Source: Planctomycetota bacterium
Lineage (GTDB): Bacteria > Planctomycetota > UBA1135 > UBA2386
NCBI GenBank assembly: GCA_016793305.1
Contig: JAEUHU010000026.1
Location: 1-41,314, forward strand
Direction: 5' to 3'
DNA: 41,314 bases
Of the stretch, positions 24,619 to 33,843 are shown one piece after another (within the stretch, counting starts at the first letter, position 1; each line of letters begins with the position of its first letter). The position numbers were made by a program, and so were the translations under genes. The notes beneath the pieces are model-generated. The model saw nothing but the letters and a program-made list of their open reading frames with translations, did not search any database and was not told where the DNA came from.

Positions 24619-27290
24619 CCCACCGAGTCCGCCGTCACGCCGTGCGCAGCACCACCATCGGCCTGCTGTTGTCGGCGACCGCCTGCGAATCCGGCACCGG
24701 CAGCGACATCGGGCCGCGCTTCGCCCCGTTGCCGGCGGCCAGTTGCCGTGCGGTGGTGCTCGACGACCAGGGGCGCGGCGTGGTCGGTGCCACGGTCGCG
24801 TTCGCCAGTGGCCCACGCGGCACGTCCGGTCGGAACGGCCGCACCGATCTGCTGGCGACACCGCGCTCGCGCGAACTCGTCGCCGTCGACGCGGCGAACG
24901 GTGCTGCGGTCGCCGGCGACAAGCTCGGCGGATACACCGTGTCGCTCGCGTTCGACGGACCCGACCTGCCACAGGTGCTGTTCGTGCCGGAGCTGCCGGA
25001 TTCGGCGGCGGCGGTGCTGCCGACCGGCACGCAGACCACGACGACCACGATCACCGGAGTGGGTGGCACGCAGCTCGTCGTGCCGAACGGGGCGAGCCTC
25101 GGCACCGCCTCGGCGAGCACCGACGTCACGCTGCGCCTCGGTGAACTGCAGCCAGCCCATCTGCCCGGCGAGCTGCCCGACGAGCCGCCGAGTGCCTTGC
25201 TGTTCTCGCGCGGGGTGCTGGTCGCTCCGGCCGACGCGACGTTCGCGCCCGGCGCCGACCTCGACGTGCCCGACGACCTGCAGGCCGGCAGCGGCAGCGT
25301 TCGGCTCTTCCGGCTCGATCCGGCCACCGGGACCTGGAGCGAGGTGGCGGTCGCCGCGGTCGGGAGCGGCGGCCGCTTGGTCGCCACCGGCGGCGTCACG
25401 GCGGGCGGGCTCTACGCGTTCGCGGTGCCGGTCGCGGCCGGCCAGGTGCGTGGCCGTGTGCTCGCTTCCGACGCGTCGGTGGTGCGCGACGTGCTCGTGC
25501 GCGTCGACCAGCGGGTCGTGCGCAGTGGTGCCGACGGGCGCTTCGTGGTCGACCTCGTGCCCCAGGTGCTCGCCGATGCGTCGCCGCGCAGCGCCAGCGT
25601 CGAACTGTTCGCCGGGGGCTCGTGGCTGCCGGCGCGCACGGCGCTGACGGTGCCGATGGCCGGCGGGAACGTCGACGCCGGCGACCTGACGCTCGACACG
25701 CTGCCGGCCGGCAACATCCGGGTGCAGCAGGTGCTGCGTGGTCGCGCCGACGATCGGCAACCGGTGCGGTTGTCGTCGGATCCCGGCGACGTGGCGCTGT
25801 TCGCCACCAGCGACGCGCTCGGCCAGGCGATCTTCGAGGACGTGCCCGCCGGCTTCCTCGGCTTCCAGACCGGTCGGCCGCGCCCGCCGGATCGCGCGTT
25901 GTACGGCCAGGCGATCCTGTTCCTCGACGGCGCGCGGCGTTGGTTCGACTTCCCCCAGTTCGTGCAGGAGCGCACCTGGGTGGTCGGCGGGCGACGGTCC
26001 CGCGCGCTCGTCTGCGACGAACTCGGCGGTGGTCCGATCCGCGGGGCTGCGGTGGTGCAGGGGCGGGTTGCCGGGGAGGGCTTCATCGCCAACACCGGCG
26101 ACAGCGGCACCGTGTTCGTGAGCCGCGACTTCGCCCGGCGCGCCACCGCGAGCGCCCGGCAGGTCCGCGCCGGGATCACGCGCATCGCGGCGATCTCGAT
26201 CGAGGACCCGAACGGCGACCACCTCGAGCTGACGCTGCCGCGGCTCCTGCGCACGCCCGTCGCGGCGTTCGACCGGCACGGGCTGGTCGCCGGCTCGCTG
26301 ACCTCGGTCGACGGCTCCCGCGAACATGCGCTGCGGGCCACGCGCCTGCTCGACCTGCAGGAATGGTGGGACGACGTCGTCGAGAACCGGCCGGCCCGCG
26401 CCGCGCTGCCGCTCGACGTCGATCCGGCGAGCACGCACGGCGCGTTCCAGAGCGGTGTACCGACCGCGGGTGGACACCTCGCCGCGATCGAGTTCACGGT
26501 CGCCGGTCCTTCGCGCACGCTGCAGAAGGTCGGGTTGCTGCAGGACCTGGTGCCGCAGGAAGGCGCGACGGTCGCGCGCGACCTGCCGCTCGACCTCGCG
26601 GTCGGCACGCCGACGACGCTGGTGGGCGCGCTGGCTGGGCTCGATCAGGCGATCGCGGCTGGCGACCTGCGCTTCGACCTGGCGCTGCGCCAGTCGTCGG
26701 GCCGCATCGTCGACGTCGCGCGCGATCTCGCCGGGCTCTCCGCGGCCGGCGACGACCTGCAGGTGGCCCTGCCCGATCCCGCCGCGGCCGGTAGCGGGGC
26801 CGCGTGGTCGTGCCTCGTGCGTGGCAGTGGCAGCAGCGGCGGCACGACCTCGTCGCTGGCCAGCCTGTTCGCCGTGCCTGCGACCACCGCCAACGTGGCA
26901 CTGCCGGCGCTGCCGACCCTGGTGGCGCCTGCACCGGGGGCCACGGTGGCGGCGACCGGCTTCCCGGTGCAGTTCACGCTGCCGCCGGGCACACGCTTCG
27001 CGACCGTGCAGTTGTCGGCCGACGCCGGCGGCGAATCGCTGCGCTGGCTCGCCTACGTGCCGCCGACCGCGACCGAGTTCGTGTTCGTGGCCCTGCCCGT
27101 CGACGTGCCGACGCCGTTGCTTGCCGGCCGCAGCTACACGCTGACGTTGTCGGCGTACTTCGGCGCCGGCCAGCTGGCGATCTCGGCCCAGCCGTACGTC
27201 GACGTCACGACCTACCTGCAGTCGATCGGTCCGGCCGAACTCGGCATCACGCAGGTGTCGCGCCGGTCGATCACCGTGACGGCGAACTGA
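24615..27290 (+). CDS. Large lipoprotein with carboxypeptidase-regulatory-like beta domains
   Basis: 891 residues. The signal peptide ends in lipobox SATAC (Cys 24). Several beta-sandwich segments of the carboxypeptidase-regulatory (CarboxypepD_reg-like) type are visible: CRAVVLDDQGRGVVGATVAFASG with NGRTDL, QVRGRVLASDASVVRDVLVRVD with ADGRF, and SRALVCDELGGGPIRGAAVV. Between them is a segment like ZU5/IgG-like domains (VVPNGASLGTASASTDVTLRLGEL ... RLFRLDPATGTWSEV). No enzyme motif is seen. The role is probably at the cell surface, in adhesion or scaffolding. It starts on the M28 stop and shares one base with the next start. Confidence 0.85.
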   Translation: MTHRVRRHAVRSTTIGLLLSATACESGTGSDIGPRFAPLPAASCRAVVLDDQGRGVVGATVAFASGPRGTSGRNGRTDLLATPRSRELVAVDAANGAAVAGDKLGGYTVSLAFDGPDLPQVLFVPELPDSAAAVLPTGTQTTTTTITGVGGTQLVVPNGASLGTASASTDVTLRLGELQPAHLPGELPDEPPSALLFSRGVLVAPADATFAPGADLDVPDDLQAGSGSVRLFRLDPATGTWSEVAVAAVGSGGRLVATGGVTAGGLYAFAVPVAAGQVRGRVLASDASVVRDVLVRVDQRVVRSGADGRFVVDLVPQVLADASPRSASVELFAGGSWLPARTALTVPMAGGNVDAGDLTLDTLPAGNIRVQQVLRGRADDRQPVRLSSDPGDVALFATSDALGQAIFEDVPAGFLGFQTGRPRPPDRALYGQAILFLDGARRWFDFPQFVQERTWVVGGRRSRALVCDELGGGPIRGAAVVQGRVAGEGFIANTGDSGTVFVSRDFARRATASARQVRAGITRIAAISIEDPNGDHLELTLPRLLRTPVAAFDRHGLVAGSLTSVDGSREHALRATRLLDLQEWWDDVVENRPARAALPLDVDPASTHGAFQSGVPTAGGHLAAIEFTVAGPSRTLQKVGLLQDLVPQEGATVARDLPLDLAVGTPTTLVGALAGLDQAIAAGDLRFDLALRQSSGRIVDVARDLAGLSAAGDDLQVALPDPAAAGSGAAWSCLVRGSGSSGGTTSSLASLFAVPATTANVALPALPTLVAPAPGATVAATGFPVQFTLPPGTRFATVQLSADAGGESLRWLAYVPPTATEFVFVALPVDVPTPLLAGRSYTLTLSAYFGAGQLAISAQPYVDVTTYLQSIGPAELGITQVSRRSITVTAN

Positions 27291-28564
27291 TGGGTGGCAG
27301 GCGCGCTCGCTGGCTCGCTGCCGTGCTCGGCGTCGCGGTGTGCACCGGTTGCCGCACGCGGCGCCCACCACCGACGGTCGCGGCCCAGCTCGAGCTGGCA
27401 GCGGCCGTGCTGCGCGAAGGGCGCTTCGACGAGGCCGCCGACCGCATCCGCTTGGTGCGTCAGCAGGCGCCGCGCGATCCGGACGCGGCGGCGTGGAGCT
27501 CGGTGATCGCCGAGATGTCGTGGCGCGACGACGACGCGGTGCGCGAGATGGGGGCCGCGGTGCGGGCGGCGACCACCGCCGGATGGTCGGCGGACGAAGT
27601 CACCGCCCTGCTCGCGCGGCTCGGCGACCTGCTGTTCCAGGCGGGTCGCTGGGAGGAAGCCGCCGAGACCCTACGGCCGGACGGCAACGTGCGGCGGCAG
27701 GCGTTCGCGAGCATCGCCCGGCAGCTGCCGCCGCAGCGACGGCCCGACGGCCCGCTGGTCACCGAGCAACCGCTGTTGCCCGGGGCCGTGCCGGAGTTCG
27801 TCTGCGGCGCGGGCGGCCGGTTGCGCCCGTTCGCGATCGACACCGGCACGTCGATGACGACGCTGGCGCGCACGTTCGCCGACGAGCTCGCGGTCGAACA
27901 TCGCTGGAGTGCCGGGCGCGCGCTGGACAGCGGCGGCCGCGAGCTGGCGGTCGACGTCGCGGTGCTGAGGCAGTTCCAGATCGGCGACGTCGAGATGGGC
28001 GCCACGCCGGTGCTGGTCGTCGACGACCAGGCACTCGGGCTGCGCGACCTGTTCGGCGGGCCCGAACGGGTGCCGCGCGGCGTGCTGGGGCTCGACCTGC
28101 TGGCCGCGGTGCGGCTCACCATCGACCCGGAACGGCGCAGCGTCGCGGTCGAACTGCCGCGTGGCCTGCCGCCCGAACAGTCGGTGCAGTGCGTGCGCGT
28201 CGACGGCCGTTGCCTGGCGCCGGTGCACATCGAAGGCGTGCTGCTGTGGTTCGTGCTCGACACCGGAGCCAGCCACTCGAGCCTGAGCGAGACCGGCGTG
28301 CTGCGGCTGCCAGGCGGCGAAGGTCGCGCCGTGCCGTCGTTCCGGCGCGTGCGCACGGTCGGCGGTGGCGGGGTCGCGGTGCGCGAAGTGCGCAGCCTGG
28401 TGGTGCGCTGCAGCGACGCACGCTTCGAAGGCGTCACGCTGCCGGTGGTCACGCGCGGTTCCGGCGAACTGTTCCCGATCCACGGTGTGCTCGGCATCGA
28501 CCTGCTGGCCCGTTGCCGCGTCACGCTCGACGGCGGTCGCGCGCGCCTCGTCGCGTTGCCCTGA
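27290..28564 (+). CDS. Single-chain aspartic protease with two retropepsin-like domains, TPR-like N-terminus
   Basis: 424 residues. A signal sequence (WLAAVLGVAVCTGC; possible lipid anchor at Cys 21) is followed by a TPR-like helical region (30-130). Two retropepsin-like domains follow: DTGTS (Asp 184) with hydrophobic-hydrophobic-Gly element GVLGLDLL (264-271), and DTGAS (Asp 324) with GVLGIDLL (399-406). Both copies keep the catalytic Asp-Thr-Gly, so one chain can supply the two Asp residues that normally come from two subunits, as in pepsin. It is the fifth gene of a coupled chain and shares one base with the preceding stop. Substrate unknown. Confidence 0.88.
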   Translation: MGGRRARWLAAVLGVAVCTGCRTRRPPPTVAAQLELAAAVLREGRFDEAADRIRLVRQQAPRDPDAAAWSSVIAEMSWRDDDAVREMGAAVRAATTAGWSADEVTALLARLGDLLFQAGRWEEAAETLRPDGNVRRQAFASIARQLPPQRRPDGPLVTEQPLLPGAVPEFVCGAGGRLRPFAIDTGTSMTTLARTFADELAVEHRWSAGRALDSGGRELAVDVAVLRQFQIGDVEMGATPVLVVDDQALGLRDLFGGPERVPRGVLGLDLLAAVRLTIDPERRSVAVELPRGLPPEQSVQCVRVDGRCLAPVHIEGVLLWFVLDTGASHSSLSETGVLRLPGGEGRAVPSFRRVRTVGGGGVAVREVRSLVVRCSDARFEGVTLPVVTRGSGELFPIHGVLGIDLLARCRVTLDGGRARLVALP

Positions 28565-28590
28565 CGCTCCCGCGCGGCGGGACGCCGCGC

Positions 28591-28596
28591 TACAAC
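28591..28596 (+). promoter_or_regulatory. Possible internal -10 element (TACAAC), nearly leaderless
   Basis: GCTACAAC lies 6 nt before the kinase-like ATG, in the 38-nt gap after the protease gene. It lacks the final T of TANNNT, so it is weaker than the others. A hairpin-like GGCGGGACGCCG precedes it. Confidence 0.3.
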
Positions 28597-28602
28597 CGCG
28601 CC

Positions 28603-29634
28603 ATGGACGAGGTCGCCACGGTGCCCTGGGACGCGTTGCACGAGGCGGTCGGGTGCCTTCGAGCCGATCGGCTGTGGCCGCAGAACGCTGCGATGCGGCG
28701 GCTGCTCGGCGACGCGGGGCTGGCTCCGGAGCGGGTGCAGGCGGACTCGGTGTCGTTCGCGGCCCTGCCGCTCGGCGACGACGAACGGCGGGCGCTGCTC
28801 GCCGGCGAACCGGTCTGGTGGACGCGCGGCGAGCGGCACTGGCAGCTGCGGCGCGTCGAGGTCGCCGCCGGTGTGTTCCTGCTCGCCGAGGACACGAGTG
28901 CGCGGCGGGTCGCCGAATCGCAGGCGTTCGCGGCGGCGCGCGCGCGGTCGCTGGCGGCCGTGGCCGGCACGTTCGTGCACGACCTCAACAACCACCTCAA
29001 CCTCGCCCTGGCGCTGCTGTCGCAGGTGCGCGGCACGGGCGTGTCGGCCGACGACGCGCGGCTGTGCGACGAACTCGCCGCTGGTGCCCAACTGGGGGCG
29101 ACCCTGTCGCGGGCGTTGGCGCGGCTGCTGTCGCGCGAGTTCGATCGGCGCGAACGGGTCGACGTCCGGGCCGCACTCGGCGAAGCGCTCGCGGCGATCG
29201 CGAAGAGCTGTGCGCAGCGCGGCATCCCGGTCGACGCCGACGTCGGTCCGGAAGGCGTCCTCGTGCGAGCGTCGGCCGGCGAGCTCGACGGGTTGCTGGT
29301 CCAGATGCTGTTGGCGGCGATCGATGCAGCCCCACAGCGTCTCACCGTGCGGTCGGCACGGGTCGCCGCCGCGCTGGCCGGCGGTCGCGAACGGTCCTGC
29401 GTGCAGCTGCACGTCGAGTTGGCGATGTCGTGCCGAGCACCTGCGGCGGCGTTCGCGGCGACGGCGCTCGATCGTCCAGGGTGCCTGCGCGACCTCGCCG
29501 CCATCGGGCCGAACGGACAGGCGCTGGCGCAGGTCGGCCTCGTGGTGCGACGTCTCGGCGGCGAGTTCACGGCCGTCGTGAACGGCGCCTGCGTGATCCT
29601 GGTGACGACCCTGCCGGTCGCCGAGTCCGACTGA
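28603..29634 (+). CDS. Histidine kinase-like protein with degenerate ATPase domain
   Basis: 343 residues, no membrane helix, so a cytoplasmic sensor-like protein. Residues 1-105 form a small PAS-like domain (VPWDALHEAVGCLRADRLWPQNAAMRRLLG). The H-box helix has TFVHDLNNHLNLALALLSQV with the phospho-acceptor-like His 126. The ATPase part is poor: the N-box position reads GLLVQMLLAAIDA without the Asn that binds ATP magnesium, and only the last Gly-rich piece (GQALAQVGLVVRRLGGEF ... VTTLPV) is recognisable. The protein may therefore be a pseudokinase or a scaffold. It follows the peptidase chain at 38 nt; no response regulator is in the window. Confidence 0.75.
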   Translation: MDEVATVPWDALHEAVGCLRADRLWPQNAAMRRLLGDAGLAPERVQADSVSFAALPLGDDERRALLAGEPVWWTRGERHWQLRRVEVAAGVFLLAEDTSARRVAESQAFAAARARSLAAVAGTFVHDLNNHLNLALALLSQVRGTGVSADDARLCDELAAGAQLGATLSRALARLLSREFDRRERVDVRAALGEALAAIAKSCAQRGIPVDADVGPEGVLVRASAGELDGLLVQMLLAAIDAAPQRLTVRSARVAAALAGGRERSCVQLHVELAMSCRAPAAAFAATALDRPGCLRDLAAIGPNGQALAQVGLVVRRLGGEFTAVVNGACVILVTTLPVAESD

Positions 29635-29637
29635 CGT

Positions 29638-31653
29638 TCACGGGTGCCGGGTGGGGTCGGCGTCGTCCGCCCGCGTCCACGCGGCGACGCTGGCCAGTGC
29701 CTCGCGCAGCCGCTGCTCGCGCACCGGGTCGAACTCGAGCCCACCGAAGCGCACGTCCTGGTAGGCCACGATCGCCGCGCGCACCGGCGTCAGTTGCACG
29801 GGCGGCCGGCCGATCGTGCCGAGGAATTGCTCCAGGGTTGCGCCGCGCCCGCGGCGATGGCCTTGGGCGGCGAGCTCCTTCAGCAGACGGGCGAGCAGGC
29901 GGCGCGCGCGACGCATCGGGCTGCTCACCGTTCCCGGACCGGTTGCCGTGTCGCGTGTGTGTCGCGGCCGCAGCGCCAGCGCCACCGCCAGGACCAGCAG
30001 CAGCGGCGGCAGCCACGGCTCGCCGAGCAGCGACCGCAGCCACGCGAGGCCTGCTGCCAGCGGCGACGGGGTCGGTGCGTCGTCGAGGCGGTCGTCGACC
30101 GGTGCCGGCATCGGGTTGGCCCGTTCGCTCGGCGGCGTCGGATCGAACACCACGTAGCCGATTTCCGCGAACGGCACCTCGACCCAGGCGTGCGCGTGCT
30201 TGCCACCGAAGCTGCGCGTGCTGCGGTCGCCTTCGAGCACGTCGCCGCCGTGCAGGCCGACGCCGATGCGCGCCGGCACGCCCCGCAGCCGCAGCAGGAT
30301 CGCCGCCGCCGAAGCGAAGTGCATGCAGTAGCCACGCTGCTGGCCCTCGGCGAACAGGAAGTTCTCGAGCTCGCTGCCGAACGGGCCGTTCGGGCGGGCC
30401 AGGCGGTCGTAGGTGCAGTGGCGCGCGAGACCGGCCGCGATCGCCTCCATCGCCGCGACCGGTTCGTCGCCGACTCCCCATTGTTCCAGCAACGCGGCCC
30501 AACGGGCGCGGTCGAGGCGCGGCAGGTCGAGAAGCCACGCGTCCGCGGCCAGCGTGCGCACGAGCGTCGTGCGGTCGGGCAGCTGCGGTTCCTGATGCAG
30601 CAGGCGATAGGGCCCGTCGCCGCTCCGCGCACTCGGGCGCACGTGCAGGCGCGCGCGGTCGACGTCGAGATCGACCAGGCCGAGTACGCTGCAGGTGCCC
30701 GGCGTCGTGAACACGAAGTTGCGTCCACCGACCCGGCGCTCGACCAGCAGCGACCGGGTGGTGGTCGCCGGGCGCATCGGCTGCAGTTCGACGCCGGCAC
30801 CGGCGAAGCGCTCGACGTCGACGGGGCCGCGTTCCCAGCGGTCGAGGCCGGCCTGCCCGAAGAACCCCGAACGCAGGTAGAGATCGTTCGGCAGCGGTTC
30901 TCCGTCCTCGGCGTAGACCTGGGCGAGCACGGTGGCGCCGAGGCCGGTCAGCAGGCCGCGGCCCGACAGTTCGAACGAGTCGTCGAGCCCGGCGGCACGG
31001 GTGCGCGCCTGCGGGGCGTTGGCCGCGGTCCGTTGCGCGAGTCGCCCGGGGCTCGGCAGCCACTCGAGCGTGCGCTGTACGGCGAGGCCGGCGAGCAGCA
31101 CGCCGAGGCACAGCGTGCCGAACGCGGCGGCAGCACCGTCGTGCAACGGCGTGCGGCTGCGGGCTCGCGGCCGCTCGCCGACGGAAGCGACCGCGACGTG
31201 GCTCGCCGTGCGCAGGGCGGCGCAGCCGGCGAGTGCGTAGGCGAGCAGGGTGCCGCGCGCAGGGCTCGCGAGGATCGAACCGACCAGCAGCACGCAGAAA
31301 CCGAGGAACAGCGCCAGCGCCCGGTCGGCCGGCGTGCCGCGCACGGTCGCGAAGGCGAGCGGCGGCAGGATCGTGCAGGCGAGCGCCGCCGGCTGGACCA
31401 GTGGTCCCTGCCACTGCAGAGCGGCGACGAACGCACCAGCCTGCAGCACGATGCCGAGTGCGGCACGACGCACCGGTCGCGAAGCGAGGCCCGGCAGCGC
31501 GCCGAGCAGGGCGCCTGGGATCACGAAGGCGAGCAGCCAGCCGATCGGCACCATGGTGCGCGGCAGCGCCGAAATCGCCACCACGCTGCACGCAGCGGTG
31601 CTGGCGAGGGCCAGCGCGTTGGCGCGGGTCGACGGCGTCGGAGCAGTTCTCAT
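29638..31653 (-). CDS. Transglutaminase-domain membrane protein (TgpA-like)
   Basis: 671 residues. An N-terminal block of membrane helices (about 10-150 and again about 177-194) is followed by a periplasmic region and the transglutaminase core: Cys 443 (GYCMHFASAAAILLRLRGVPARIGVG), His 488 (KHAHAWVEV), and Asp 504 (FDPTPP), so the catalytic triad is complete. One further helix (about 532-550, PWLPPLLLVLAVALAL) leads to a cytoplasmic tail (DUF4129-like position). ATG was chosen over a GTG 18 bases upstream. It is the last gene of the MoxR-DUF58-transglutaminase operon, a widespread arrangement whose function is not known in detail. Confidence 0.9.
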   Translation of the reverse strand: MRTAPTPSTRANALALASTAACSVVAISALPRTMVPIGWLLAFVIPGALLGALPGLASRPVRRAALGIVLQAGAFVAALQWQGPLVQPAALACTILPPLAFATVRGTPADRALALFLGFCVLLVGSILASPARGTLLAYALAGCAALRTASHVAVASVGERPRARSRTPLHDGAAAAFGTLCLGVLLAGLAVQRTLEWLPSPGRLAQRTAANAPQARTRAAGLDDSFELSGRGLLTGLGATVLAQVYAEDGEPLPNDLYLRSGFFGQAGLDRWERGPVDVERFAGAGVELQPMRPATTTRSLLVERRVGGRNFVFTTPGTCSVLGLVDLDVDRARLHVRPSARSGDGPYRLLHQEPQLPDRTTLVRTLAADAWLLDLPRLDRARWAALLEQWGVGDEPVAAMEAIAAGLARHCTYDRLARPNGPFGSELENFLFAEGQQRGYCMHFASAAAILLRLRGVPARIGVGLHGGDVLEGDRSTRSFGGKHAHAWVEVPFAEIGYVVFDPTPPSERANPMPAPVDDRLDDAPTPSPLAAGLAWLRSLLGEPWLPPLLLVLAVALALRPRHTRDTATGPGTVSSPMRRARRLLARLLKELAAQGHRRGRGATLEQFLGTIGRPPVQLTPVRAAIVAYQDVRFGGLEFDPVREQRLREALASVAAWTRADDADPTRHP

Positions 31654-31693
31654 CGGCGGCGCCCCCGGCACTCGCGAGACCGTGTCGAGTGGC

Positions 31694-32767
31694 TCATTCG
31701 AGGTCGCCTCCGACCAGGGTCACGGAGCCTGGCATCGCGGCGAACTCCGGTGCCGCGAGGTAGGAGCCGGCGGGGATCCAGTAGCAGTGCGGCAGCTTCA
31801 GCAGTTCCTGGAACGCCGCGGCGGGCACCGCCCGGTGAGGCGTCGGCTGGGCTTCGGCCAGCAGCGTCAGCAGTTCGACCTCCTGGGCCGGGCCGCGCAC
31901 CAGCAGGTCGGCGGACTCCTCGGCGATCACCAGCACGCGCGCGGCCGCCCCGTGCTGGCGCAGCAGGTGCAGCAGCGTGGCGCAGGCGCCGAGGCTCCAT
32001 TCGAAGCGCCGGTTGCCGCCGTGCAGCGGTCGCCGTGGCGGGCGCCGCAGGTCGAGCACGAGGCCGACCGTGTGCGGCAGGCGCCCTTGCACGACGCGGC
32101 GCACCAGCGTGCCGAGCGACGCGCTGCGCAGCGCGTGCACGGCCCGCGCGTCCTCGTCGGGGAGGTGTTCGCGCAGCGAGTGGAACTCGGGCCCGGGCAG
32201 CATCGAACGGTCCGAGGCGGAGCGTTCGTCGTGGGCGATCGACCGCACCACCTCGGGGTGCAGTTGCACCCGCGCCGGTTCGGTGACGAAGTCGCACGGC
32301 ACCCGCAGCACGGCGCGCGTGCGCAGCAGCCCGAGCGGCCACATCGACACCAGCGTGAACGCGCGTTCGAGCGCATGGCTGCGGCGCAGGCTGCGCTGGC
32401 GCAAGTCGATGTGCACCGGTTGGCCCGGCGGCACCGACGGCAGCAGGGCCGGGGGCTCGTTGCGCATCGTGCGTGGTTCGGTGAGCAGCACTTCCCGCAG
32501 TGGTCGGCGGCCGCGGTGCACCAGCGTCAACGTCTCGACGAACGGCACTCCCGCGGTACAGCGCCTGGCCCCGAGGCGCAGTTCGGTGTCCTGCAGGCGG
32601 CGCTGGCGCAGCACCAGATCGAGCAGCAGCGGGGCCGTCAGCAGGGCTGCGGCGAGGCGCGCGTTCGGGTCGTCGCCGAGCCAGGCTGCCCCGGCGGCCA
32701 GCGCGGCGAGCCACGCGACCACGCGGCCACGGGGGGTCAGCTCGAGCGTGCTCGCGGGTTCGGCCAT
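31694..32767 (-). CDS. DUF58-family membrane protein
   Basis: 357 residues. Two hydrophobic helices near the N-terminus (about 18-55: VAWLAALAAGAAWLG, LAAALLTAPLLLDLVL) are followed by a beta-sandwich region. The DUF58 segment is PGPEFHSLREHLPDEDARAVHALRSASLGTLVRRVVQGRLPHTVGLVLDL, where the usual form is GxEFxxlReYxpGDdxRxIdWxxsaR. Here W is replaced by H and the basic ends differ slightly. DUF58 proteins have a von Willebrand A-like fold and are found with MoxR ATPases. Fifteen nt after moxR and 40 nt before the transglutaminase gene, on one transcript. Confidence 0.88.
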   Translation of the reverse strand: MAEPASTLELTPRGRVVAWLAALAAGAAWLGDDPNARLAAALLTAPLLLDLVLRQRRLQDTELRLGARRCTAGVPFVETLTLVHRGRRPLREVLLTEPRTMRNEPPALLPSVPPGQPVHIDLRQRSLRRSHALERAFTLVSMWPLGLLRTRAVLRVPCDFVTEPARVQLHPEVVRSIAHDERSASDRSMLPGPEFHSLREHLPDEDARAVHALRSASLGTLVRRVVQGRLPHTVGLVLDLRRPPRRPLHGGNRRFEWSLGACATLLHLLRQHGAAARVLVIAEESADLLVRGPAQEVELLTLLAEAQPTPHRAVPAAAFQELLKLPHCYWIPAGSYLAAPEFAAMPGSVTLVGGDLE

Positions 32768-32782
32768 GAAGCACTGGTCCGG

Positions 32783-33694
32783 TCAGTCCGGCATCGGGGT
32801 CTCGGCTAGGGCCGCGTGCAGCAGCGCCTCCGTGCCAGCACCACTGCGGGTGCCCAGCCGATGCGCCCAGACCGGCAGCAGCAGCGCGCGCACGTCGTCC
32901 GGCACCACGTAGGCGCGGCCGTGCACGAACGCACGCGCGCGGCAGGCGCGGTGCAGCGCCTGCGCGCCGCGTGTGCTGACGCCCTGCACGGCATCCGGGC
33001 TGCGGCGCGTGTGGCCGGCGAGCGCCACCATGAACGCGGCCAGGTCGCGGTCGCAGCGCACCGCGTCGACCGCCGCGCGCGCGCCCAGCAGGTCGTCGCG
33101 GCTCGCCACCGGCCGCAGGCCTTCGGCGAGCCGGTGGCCGTCCTCGCGGGCCACGACCTCGACCTCGTGCTCGGGGTCCAGGTGGCCGATGCGCAGGCAC
33201 AGCAGGAAGCGGTCGAGCTGGTTCTCCGGCAGCGGGTAGGTGCCGGCGGCGGTCAGCGGATTCTGCGTGGCGATCACGAAGAACGGGTCGGGCAGTTCGT
33301 GCGACGTGCGATCGACGGTCACGCGCCGTTCGGCCATGCACTCGAGCAGCGCCGACTGGGTGCGCGGTGGCGTGCGGTTCAGTTCGTCGGCGAGCAGCAC
33401 CGACGTGAACACGGGGCCCGGCCGGAACGACAGTTCGCCGGTCTTCGGCTGGTAGACCTGCGCGCCGACGATGTCGCTCGGCAGCAGGTCGGCGGTGCAC
33501 TGCAGCCGCTGGAACGGCAGGTCGAGGGCCTTCGCGAGGCTCTTGCCGAGCAGCGTCTTGCCGACGCCGGGCTGGTCCTCGATCAGCACGTGGCCGCCGG
33601 CGAACAGGGCGATCAGCGCCAGCTCGATCGCGTCCTCCTTGCCGCGCAGGCTCTGGCCGATGGCGTCGAGGAGGAGGCGGGCGAGTGGGGTCAT
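32783..33694 (-). CDS. MoxR-family AAA+ ATPase
   Basis: 303 residues. Walker A QPGVGKT (41-47), Walker B VLLADELNR (99-107), sensor 1 VIATQNP, and the Arg-finger region PENQLDRFLLCLRIG are all present; the C-terminal lid has GVSTRGAQALHRACRARAFVHGRAYVVPDDV. MoxR ATPases act as chaperones for the activation of partner proteins carrying VWA-type domains, which fits the DUF58 gene directly downstream. The ATG at the family's usual N-terminus was preferred to an ATG nine codons upstream, which overlaps a putative -10 element. It heads the operon. Confidence 0.93.
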   Translation of the reverse strand: MTPLARLLLDAIGQSLRGKEDAIELALIALFAGGHVLIEDQPGVGKTLLGKSLAKALDLPFQRLQCTADLLPSDIVGAQVYQPKTGELSFRPGPVFTSVLLADELNRTPPRTQSALLECMAERRVTVDRTSHELPDPFFVIATQNPLTAAGTYPLPENQLDRFLLCLRIGHLDPEHEVEVVAREDGHRLAEGLRPVASRDDLLGARAAVDAVRCDRDLAAFMVALAGHTRRSPDAVQGVSTRGAQALHRACRARAFVHGRAYVVPDDVRALLLPVWAHRLGTRSGAGTEALLHAALAETPMPD

Positions 33695-33719
33695 CCGATG
33701 GGTGGCAGGAGCGGGCGGC

Positions 33720-33725
33720 ATGCTA
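33720..33725 (-). promoter_or_regulatory. Putative -10 element (TAGCAT) for the MoxR operon
   Basis: GGTAGCAT on the reverse strand, 25 nt before the chosen ATG. A transcript starting there would omit the upstream ATG, which supports the shorter protein. Confidence 0.35.
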
Positions 33726-33843
33726 CCGTGCGGGACCGGGTTCGTGAGGGTGCGAGCGGGCGGGTGTGCCAGCCCCGAACGCACCGGACGTCCGACAGGT
33801 TCAGTCGGCCAGCTCGCCCTTCCCTGCCGCCCTGGGGCCCGGC

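Noticed and set aside
24330..27371. 1013-codon reverse frame
   Set aside because: Long only because GC-rich DNA lacks stops; antisense to a lipoprotein with clear domains and signal.
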